Part shown: in pieces, positions 60,501 to 64,000 of the stretch | Numbering within the stretch: the stretch's first letter is position 1 | Layout: each line of letters begins with the position of its first letter | DNA from: Metellina segmentata | Lineage: Eukaryota > Arthropoda > Arachnida > Araneae > Tetragnathidae | NCBI GenBank assembly: GCA_947359465.1 | Contig: OX375878.1 | Span: forward strand, 72,787,916 to 72,851,915 | Length of the DNA: 64,000 nt | Direction: 5' to 3' | Made by a program: the position numbers and the translations under genes | Notes under the pieces: model-generated | What the model saw: only the letters and a program-made list of their open reading frames with translations | Told to the model about the DNA's origin: nothing | The model's database searches: none

Positions 60501-61881
60501 CTGGTGATACATGTTGCTTCTTATGCCTACACTGGCAGACCAGAGGAGTGCCAGGCCCGTCGAAGACTGCAAGAGGCTAGGAGGATGCGCCTTCCATGTT
60601 ATTGAGCCCCATTGGGAGGAAGTCCGACTTTGCTCGACATATAGGACACATTTGTTTTACAGGAAGGTCCCTTTCATACATCCATTCACTCACACATATC
60701 GTAATTTAGATCCCAGTCAGAGGCCGATAACCCCCTGATCAGGTACCCCCATAGGTACTGATTTGGTATGGCCACAACCTATTTAACGTGCCCCAGTCAC
60801 CATTAGTGAACACGAGTGGTGATACATGTTTCCTATAAGTACTCTGAACTAACATTGTTTGTCGAATAGGATTTCGGAATTTCGCCAATAAATATTCCAA
60901 AGAATGAATTCCAAATTGATGTGTACGGCAGATGATTGATCAATACCGATTACAGATTAAGCTTCAAACGTTGCCAAAACTGCAATAAACACTGCATTTT
61001 AAGGCAGGCTATATATGTATTATATAACGATTATTACTTCCTTATGTTTCTCTTGGGATCCAGCCATACGGTTTCTTGAATGTATGGTCAGTATATTCAA
61101 ATCTTGAATGCTTTATGATAAGTTTCTTTCTACATTTATCAAATTATGTTGTTGAATAGATATTAGTTTTTGACGAAATATTTGTCTAATGTTAAGAATG
61201 TAAAGGTGCACTGTGAGCGAGCGAAACGAAATGAAACTGATCAGCCTTCACCGTCGAGTAAATCGAGGTTTGATGAGTGGATACAAGCAGAGGGAATCCC
61301 CTCAATTTAGTATAATCTCAACTCATGTATTAAAGCCCGATATGTATCATATAATGATTATTAATTCATTATGTTTACCCATGGATCTAGACATACGGTT
61401 TCCTAAATATATGTTCAGTATATTCAAATCCTGAATGCATCACTGATAAGTTTCCTTCTGCATTTATTAAATTATGTTGTTAAACGGATATTTGTTTTTA
61501 ATATTTGTCTAATGTTTCGAATGTTGGGGCTCATTGTGAGCGAGCGAAGCGAAAGGAAACTGATCAGCCTTCACTGTCGAGTAATCGAGGGTTGATGAGT
61601 GGATGCGAGTCGGGGTGAATCCCCCTAATTTAGTATAATCTCACCTGATGTATTCAGTACAGGCAGCACTGTGGAACTGATTGCCGTCGCTGTTGTAGTG
61701 GCTGTAGTGGTGGTAGTAATGGGACAAAGCCTTAGAAAACAAGCTTCTGTGTCTGACCTCTTAGAGCTTGCCTCAGCGCAACTCTCCAGATTCAAGCCAT
61801 TGTCCAAACAGTATGATGTCCTCGTTCGACGACCCCAGTTGCAAGTAGTACTGCAAGGGGACCACTCAGACCATGCAAGTT
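33818..61881 (-). CDS. Gene model (3' part): extracellular TSP1-EGF(7)-EMI-like protein
   Basis: Exons in transcript order: 61881-61645 (TSP1), 58443-58333, 51844-51743, 46960-46865, 46382-46287, 43793-43698, 41618-41523, 40804-40708 (EGF 1-7), 38299-38180 and 33920-33818 (C terminus). Together they give 383 codons and a stop. All EGF exons enter in phase 1 and, except the last, leave in phase 1; the last leaves in phase 2 to fit the C-terminal exons. The EGF domains have the C-x3-C-x5-C-x5-C-x-C-x8-C spacing with an NGG motif, without the calcium-binding consensus, as in WIF1/VWDE-type proteins. The Thr-rich linker after TSP1 suggests O-glycosylation. The first exon here starts in phase 1, so at least one N-terminal exon (with the signal peptide) is missing. 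Likely a secreted matrix or signalling-modulator protein; the exact orthologue is not recognised. Confidence 0.85.
33921..36475 (-). other. Last intron of the TSP1-EGF gene, 3' part
   Basis: AT-rich, no gene or clear repeat recognised. Confidence 0.5.
36476..36620. repeat. ACATCGATGT-family repeat with a near-perfect palindrome
   Basis: Starts with tagggatgtgacatcgatg followed at once by its inverse tcgatgtcacatcccta, that is, both ends of the family fused. Then come several acatcgat words. Confidence 0.75.
36660..37025 (+). repeat. GC-richer block, probable transposon piece, with hairpin
   Basis: Sits between two ACATCGATGT-family pieces. It contains gatggcgacatctgtcccat and a 115-codon open frame without recognised domain. 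At 36969-36986 and 36989-37006 lies a perfect 18-bp inverted repeat (ggtaggtacataataata) with a 2-base loop. Possibly a solo LTR or MITE; I cannot assign it. Confidence 0.45.
37195..37380 (-). repeat. ACATCGATGT-family repeat, one monomer, inverse orientation
   Basis: Matches the 144-bp unit of 4296-4816 read on the other strand: ctaaaccagttttaagaaat, gggcgatgtattaacaacat, and aacatcgatgttttgctgtc near the end. Ends tgtagcatcactaatg. Confidence 0.75.
38180..38299 (-). CDS. TSP1-EGF gene, EMI-like C terminus, first half
   Basis: Acceptor cccttttaacag, donor GTAAGTTT, phase 2 at both ends. Encodes [20 protein letters not shown], then [19 protein letters not shown]. The Cys, PY.RGY and CGAWGW..C features resemble an EMI-like cysteine module rather than an EGF domain. 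Confidence 0.82.
38690..38900. repeat. Spaced palindromes of the GACGAGATATCTCGTC type
   Basis: Variants at 38691 (acgagatgtctcgtc), 38729 (gacgagatatttcgcc), 38834 (gacgagatatctcgtc, perfect) and 38878 (gacgaaatatctctt), separated by similar gatca/ggtc-containing spacers. Degenerate tandem repeat with a palindromic core. Confidence 0.65.
39572..39616. repeat. (TA)n, T and G runs
   Basis: TA dinucleotides followed by a T run and a G run in an intron. Confidence 0.9.
40708..40804 (-). CDS. TSP1-EGF gene, EGF domain 7
   Basis: Acceptor gtattttacag, donor GTAAGATT. Encodes [18 protein letters not shown], then [13 protein letters not shown]. Enters in phase 1 but leaves in phase 2, unlike the other EGF exons, which marks the border with the C-terminal module. 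Confidence 0.9.
40805..41522 (-). other. Intron between EGF 6 and EGF 7
   Basis: AT-rich, nothing recognised. Confidence 0.5.
41523..41618 (-). CDS. TSP1-EGF gene, EGF domain 6
   Basis: Acceptor catttccttccccag, donor GTAACA, phases 1-1, 96 nt. Encodes [20 protein letters not shown], then [11 protein letters not shown]. Confidence 0.92.
41619..43697 (-). other. Intron between EGF 5 and EGF 6
   Basis: 41650-42370 is a T/A-homopolymer-rich repeat whose ends read ttaaggggttccaggacac and inverted gtgtcccggacccccttaa, so it is probably an inverted-repeat element of about 700 bp. The rest shows nothing recognisable. Confidence 0.5.
41656..42365. mobile_element. Inverted-repeat element (MITE-like), about 710 bp
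   Basis: Left end tttttaaggggttccaggacac, right end gtgtcccggacccccttaaa, imperfect inverted copies of each other. Inside, caaatttaaaatttt-type stretches are also arranged in inverse. No coding capacity. The family is unassigned. Confidence 0.6.
43698..43793 (-). CDS. TSP1-EGF gene, EGF domain 5
   Basis: Acceptor gtttgtttcgtgttctag, donor GTAAGTTT, phases 1-1, 96 nt. Encodes [20 protein letters not shown], then [11 protein letters not shown]. Confidence 0.93.
44586..44861 (+). repeat. About 99-bp tandem repeat, 2.8 copies
   Basis: Unit starting cttattttcgaatatagttt at 44586, 44685 and 44783. The last copy lacks the middle part. A related single copy lies at 60870-60975 (cgccaataaatattccaa, then ...ttcaaacgttgcc). 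Confidence 0.88.
44896..44929. repeat. (AT)n microsatellite
   Basis: About 34 bp of AT dinucleotides right after the 99-bp array. Confidence 0.95.
45428..45730 (+). mobile_element. SINE-A, tRNA-derived head
   Basis: Head gggccgcgatagcccagtcg contains an A box (tagcccagtcg). The B box is decayed (gcgttcaaaac versus ggttcgaatcc in the copy at 57175). The body matches the other two copies: gacctcaaatgtcctcat, ...tctgaccgtggtt..., gggattgatactgaaccgt, ending in attaa. Confidence 0.8.
45821..46151 (-). mobile_element. SINE-C, tRNA-derived, with 8-bp target duplication
   Basis: On the - strand the head is ggccgttgtggctcagtgg (A box tggctcagtgg), ..., ctcaagttcgattcctgtca (B box), then a body containing ttgta-type repeats and ggccaaacatggcccttgca near the 3' end. 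It is flanked by the direct repeat gtattaaa (45821-45828 and 46144-46151). A diverged copy lies at 63252-63445 in the same orientation. Confidence 0.82.
46287..46382 (-). CDS. TSP1-EGF gene, EGF domain 4
   Basis: Acceptor ttctttccaactatag, donor GTAAGTTT, phases 1-1, 96 nt. Encodes [20 protein letters not shown], then [11 protein letters not shown]. Confidence 0.93.
46383..46864 (-). other. Intron between EGF 3 and EGF 4
   Basis: A 130-codon open frame fills it on the - strand, but its stop coincides with the splice acceptor of EGF 4. It has no recognised domain. Confidence 0.5.
46865..46960 (-). CDS. TSP1-EGF gene, EGF domain 3
   Basis: Acceptor tgtttccttgttttag, donor GTTAAA (weaker than the others), phases 1-1, 96 nt. 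Encodes [20 protein letters not shown], then [11 protein letters not shown]. Confidence 0.91.
46961..51742 (-). other. Intron between EGF 2 and EGF 3
   Basis: Includes a 96-bp tandem array (49093-49672) and a 104-codon - strand frame (48007-48321) that is not called. A cactagagggcagca word near 47970 suggests an old repeat. Otherwise unremarkable. Confidence 0.5.
49093..49672 (+). repeat. 96-bp tandem array, six copies
   Basis: The word ctacttggatctttcc recurs at 49105, 49201, 49297, 49393, 49489 and 49585, exactly 96 bp apart. Copies differ by few substitutions and no indels. All six copies carry stops in the frames I checked, so it is not protein coding. Confidence 0.97.
51743..51844 (-). 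CDS. TSP1-EGF gene, EGF domain 2
   Basis: Acceptor ctgtttctatttcag-like (…acagttgttctatttcag), donor GTAAGTTA, phases 1-1, 102 nt. Encodes [20 protein letters not shown], then [13 protein letters not shown]. Confidence 0.92.
52160..52300 (+). repeat. Short tandem repeat with a TAAACAGAAC core
   Basis: The words taaacagaacta/ctactatacta recur about seven times at 20-35 bp spacing. Confidence 0.8.
53487..53838 (+). mobile_element. SINE-B with (CAA)n tail and 13-bp target duplication
   Basis: Body 53500-53825 with a gttgcgagttcggcgc stretch near the 5' end (B-box-like), later cctctgattgggatctaaat and ggcacccccagttgggcc, and a tail of acaacaacaacaa. Flanked by caatagaaaggaa at 53487-53499 and 53826-53838, a perfect 13-bp duplication typical of LINE-mobilised elements. 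A second copy lies at 60520-60815 in the opposite orientation. Confidence 0.88.
54228..55430 (+). repeat. Composite repeat: flanking direct repeats, (TA)n and a 186-bp tandem array
   Basis: Two similar segments (54228-54360 and 55290-55425; both with tttcccgagaaagtacagat, then catggttt(g/a)ttcaaaattg) enclose a (TA)n tract (54491-54535) and about three copies of a 186-bp unit. Its atagctta landmark falls at 54591, 54777 and 54963. It looks like one mobile unit duplicated in tandem. Confidence 0.75.
55440..55720 (+). repeat. GC-rich modules, two copies
   Basis: gtttgcgaggcgaaccaaat followed by gggattgcgtagcgatca, and a second, more diverged one from 55635 ending gacgagtagggggcgggg. Same family as 1160-1265. 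Confidence 0.55.
57175..57478 (+). mobile_element. SINE-A, best preserved copy
   Basis: The tRNA-like head has A box ggtagcccagatag (57181) and B box caagttcgaatccaacc (57224-57241), about 45 bp apart as in tRNA genes. The body carries the boxes shared with 7535-7735 and 45428-45730 and ends cgacgttaattaaaa. The (GT)n stretch at 57310-57322 is an internal expansion. Confidence 0.85.
58333..58443 (-). CDS. TSP1-EGF gene, EGF domain 1
   Basis: Acceptor atttcttctcattttag, donor GTAAGTGG, phases 1-1, 111 nt. Encodes [20 protein letters not shown], then [16 protein letters not shown]. The extra residues before the first Cys link it to the Thr-rich region of the TSP1 exon, whose phase 1 end supplies the missing base. 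Confidence 0.91.
60520..60815 (-). mobile_element. SINE-B, second copy
   Basis: On the + strand it reads ttttacaggaaggtcccttt, then cacatatcgtaatttagatc, agtcagaggccgataacccc and tatttaacgtgcccc, the reverse complement of the copy at 53500-53825. Diverged in the distal part. Confidence 0.78.
61000..61640 (+). repeat. Two-copy tandem repeat, about 325 bp
   Basis: Paired landmarks: gattatta at 61029 and 61356; ctgatcagccttcac at 61238 and 61560. Each copy ends in a GC-richer gagcgagcgaa(a/g)cgaaa module and in ccc(t/c)aatttagtataatctc. Confidence 0.85.
61645..61881 (-). CDS. TSP1-EGF gene, thrombospondin type-1 repeat exon
   Basis: Acceptor caattattattttag, donor GTGAGATT, phases 1-1, 237 nt. 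Encodes [20 protein letters not shown], the canonical TSP1 start with the W-x2-W and CSTTC-x2-G motifs, and continues with C at [16 protein letters not shown]. It then has a mucin-like linker [17 protein letters not shown]. The first part is followed in frame by the phase 1 donor. A + strand frame over the same bases is a shadow. Confidence 0.92.
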
Positions 61882-61920
61882 CTAAAATAATAATTGATAT
61901 GATTAGAATATAACGTAGAA

Positions 61921-62115
61921 TTTATTTCGGTGGAGTGGTCGTTCACGGTAAGAAGGCGATTTGTCGCCAAATATGGTAACCTTCACCTTTTGCTGATTTT
62001 CTTCACATCTGCCGTTTTTGTTATGGCAACCCTATCTGCTGTTACGGAATTCGGCCGCCATCTTGATTTGGCGACAAACGTCTTACCGTGAACGCGACCA
62101 CTCCACCTTTATTTC
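61921..62115. mobile_element. hAT-type MITE, 179 bp, with 8-bp target duplication
   Basis: The element at 61929-62107 starts ggtggagtggtcgttcacgg and ends in the inverse ccgtgaacgcgaccactcca + cc. The arms extend about 44 bp with few mismatches (to gccaaat/atttggc). The flanks tttatttc at 61921-61928 and 62108-62115 are identical, the 8-bp duplication typical of hAT elements. No coding capacity. Confidence 0.9.
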
Positions 62116-62189
62116 ATAAATCCCCTTGGCGAATTTCTCTTTTCAGTGGCTTTTTTGAAGTTCGTTGCAATATTTATAAATTTCAACTA

Positions 62190-63240
62190 AAAATATCTTG
62201 AAATTATGTAGTCTTTTATCGATGCAACGCAGATTTGTTTCGAAACGTTAAAATTTTTCTTTATACCCATGAAATCCAAGTTTGTTGTTGAAACTCATTT
62301 GTGTAGAGAGAAGTCATTTGTTGAAGAAGGAAGTTGAGCCATTTGTGTATTGTTGCATGACGGTATCAGTACAATGTGTACTTAAGAATTTGGGCTCGAG
62401 GTTAGTTAGGATTGGAATATACAGTAGAATCTCCTTTTCATATGCAACCATTAGCAAATTTCTTTCTTCAATGACTACTTCGAAATTGAGCTGTTCAGTT
62501 ATAGCTTTAATGAAAGATTTCTTCAGGTGATAACATTTTCTCTTTGTATTTTCATGAAACCTATCTTATTATCATGTCTGATTTGTGCCTGACACAGTGT
62601 ATTTCGACATGGTATCACTACTATGTGTACTTAAGAATTTGGACTCAAGTTTAGTTTGAGCATTGAACAGTTGGAAGAATTACACCAAAGAACGATGAAA
62701 GGGACAATAGTGCAAATGCGACTATGTCACCATTAAAAATATCTTGAAATTATGTAGTTTTTTATCGATGCAACGAAGATTTGTTTTGAAGTGTTAATAT
62801 TTTTCTTTATACCCATGAAATCTAAGTTTGTTGTTGAAACTAGTCATTTGTGTATTACTGCATGAAGGTATCACCACAATGTGTACTTGAGAATTTAGGC
62901 TCGAGGATAGTTAGGATTGAAATATACAGTAGAATCTCCTTTTCATATTCAACCTTTAGCAAATTTCTTTATTCAATGACTATCACGAAATTGAGCAGTT
63001 CAATTATCGATTTAATGAAGGATTTCTCCAGGTGATAACATTTTCATTTTGTATCTCCATGAAACCTATCTTTATTGTCAAGCCTGATTTGTACCTGACA
63101 CAGTGTATTACGACAAGGTATCACTACTATGTGTACTTAGGAATTTGGACTCAAGGTTAGTTTGAGCATTGAAAATTTGGTAGAATCACAGCAAAGAATG
63201 ATGAAAGAGACGATAGTATAAATGCGACTATGTCACACAT
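62190..63240 (+). repeat. Tandem duplication, unit about 547 bp
   Basis: aaatatcttgaaattatgta at 62191 and 62738, followed in both by the same order of segments (cccatgaaatc, gtacttaagaattt/gtacttgagaattt, atacagtagaatctcctttt). Each unit also contains an internal, shorter duplicate of the tgtgtactta(a/g)gaatttgg part. Confidence 0.88.
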
Positions 63241-63251
63241 TTACAAGTTTG

Positions 63252-63445
63252 GTTTAGTTCTTTTTATGGCGCAAGGGTCATAATTGGTTAAGCTACGACA
63301 ATATCAAGTAATATATCAAGTATATTGGATATACATACACAAGAAAAGTTTTTGTAGGAAAGGAAAGTACATCTAGGGAAGAAACGAACCTGTGACGCCA
63401 ACAGCTCTACAACCTACAATTTTCAGATTGCTAGCCCAGTGGGCA
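63252..63445 (-). mobile_element. SINE-C, decayed copy
   Basis: + strand words atggcgcaagggtcataa, caatatcaagtaat and gattgctagcccagtggg parallel the copy at 45829-46143. The tRNA-like head is on the right, so the orientation is -. Confidence 0.65.
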
Positions 63446-63908
63446 AAATAAAGGAGTTAGGACATCTCCTACATTTGCAAGGATAGATGATTAAACATTA
63501 AGGACAACATGACGATATCTCCAATTTCAAGACAGTGCGCTTGAAATATTTTGTACCTCAAATGACGTAAAGCATTAAACTAAGTTGTTATAAACACATC
63601 ATGAAATTAATTGACAATTGCTTCACAACTAATATATGTTGTACTGTTTTGTTGTAATGGATTTACATACGTATTTACGCAATTGAATTGTAAAACTAAA
63701 ATTTCAATATTTTCTCATAGATATATCTGGAATTAATATGATGCTATATGAATAAGTGCCTGAACATAAAACAGTTTATAAAAACATTAATTTAACCTAT
63801 TTTTATGCACCAAATTTTTATTAAAAAAATTGTTTTGTTGTAAATACGTTTTTCTCAGAAGCTCCATTACATAAAGATTCTATGTAATTCCTTTTTTTGT
63901 GTCTCCAG

Positions 63909-64000
63909 AACAAAATAATTCTCCAGCTAAGACCACAATATCGAATAGAATTGAAAGATATCTACAACAATTCTTCAACAAAAATGACGACTTTGGTTTA
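63909..64000 (+). CDS. Possible coding exon running off the window
   Basis: After a strong acceptor (ttttttgtgtctccag) two frames stay open to the end of the window: one reads QNNSPAKTTISNRIERYLQQ, the other NKIILQLRPQYRIELKDIYN. Sequence alone does not choose between them, and neither shows a known domain. It may be chance in such short sequence. Confidence 0.25.

Larger units (their letters stand above)
58444..61644 (-). other. Intron between the TSP1 exon and EGF 1
   Basis: Contains a SINE-B copy (60520-60815) and a two-copy repeat of about 325 bp (61000-61640). No additional exon recognised. Confidence 0.5.
61882..63908. other. Upstream region or intron of the TSP1-EGF gene
   Basis: Contains the MITE at 61929-62107, a 547-bp duplication (62190-63240) and a decayed SINE-C copy (63252-63445). 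No N-terminal exon of the gene was recognised. Confidence 0.5.

Noticed and set aside
61671..61913. 80-codon + strand frame with a Val-rich start
   Set aside because: Shadow of the TSP1 exon; the Val run is the complement of the Thr-rich linker.

Overview
The window looks like an AT-rich arthropod genome segment, most likely from a chelicerate and probably a spider. The reasons are large introns with canonical GT-AG sites, dense (TA)n tracts, Tc1/mariner, hAT, pogo/Tigger and Gypsy-type elements, tRNA-derived SINEs, and a CCHamide neuropeptide gene, a family known from arthropods. The spider assignment is inference; nothing here looks bacterial.

Three host genes could be assembled by matching splice sites, intron phases and open frames. 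(1) The 3' part of a CCHamide prohormone gene on the + strand: a 36-nt exon (2917-2952) and a terminal exon (5692-5897). The intron cuts the mature peptide inside its Gly-Gly. The signal-peptide exon was not found. (2) A complete gene on the - strand, 29741 down to 7005. It encodes a cysteine-rich protein of about 230 residues with a signal peptide and a hydrophobic, GPI-anchor-like tail. It appears to consist of two homologous cysteine modules whose internal introns match in position and phase, joined by a symmetric exon that can also end the message early. I do not recognise the family. (3) The 3' part of a large extracellular protein gene on the - strand (61881 down to 33818): one thrombospondin type-1 repeat, a Thr-rich linker, seven EGF-like domains each in its own phase 1 exon, and an EMI-like cysteine-rich C terminus. 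Its N terminus lies outside the window or was not found.

Mobile and repeated DNA fills the introns. 1-7000: a hAT remnant, a Tc1 fragment and an ACATCGATGT-rich palindromic repeat. 8755-12368: a young LTR element with near-identical LTRs and one open frame that runs gag-protease-integrase with no reverse transcriptase. 16645-19662: a decayed Tc1 copy, a long (TA)n tract and, inside the tract, an apparently intact DD41D mariner with 122-bp inverted repeats. 21.2-21.9 kb: a 229-bp tandem repeat. 28.7-29.5 kb: a pogo/Tigger remnant. 36-64 kb: three tRNA-derived or SINE-like families in several copies, several tandem arrays (96, 99, 186, 325 and 547 bp), and a 179-bp hAT-type MITE with perfect 8-bp target duplications.

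The two - strand genes are arranged head to tail (61.9 to 33.8 kb, then 29.7 to 7.0 kb). The CCHamide gene converges on the second of them. I see no functional link among the three beyond all products entering the secretory pathway. No true tRNA or rRNA genes and no CRISPR arrays were seen.
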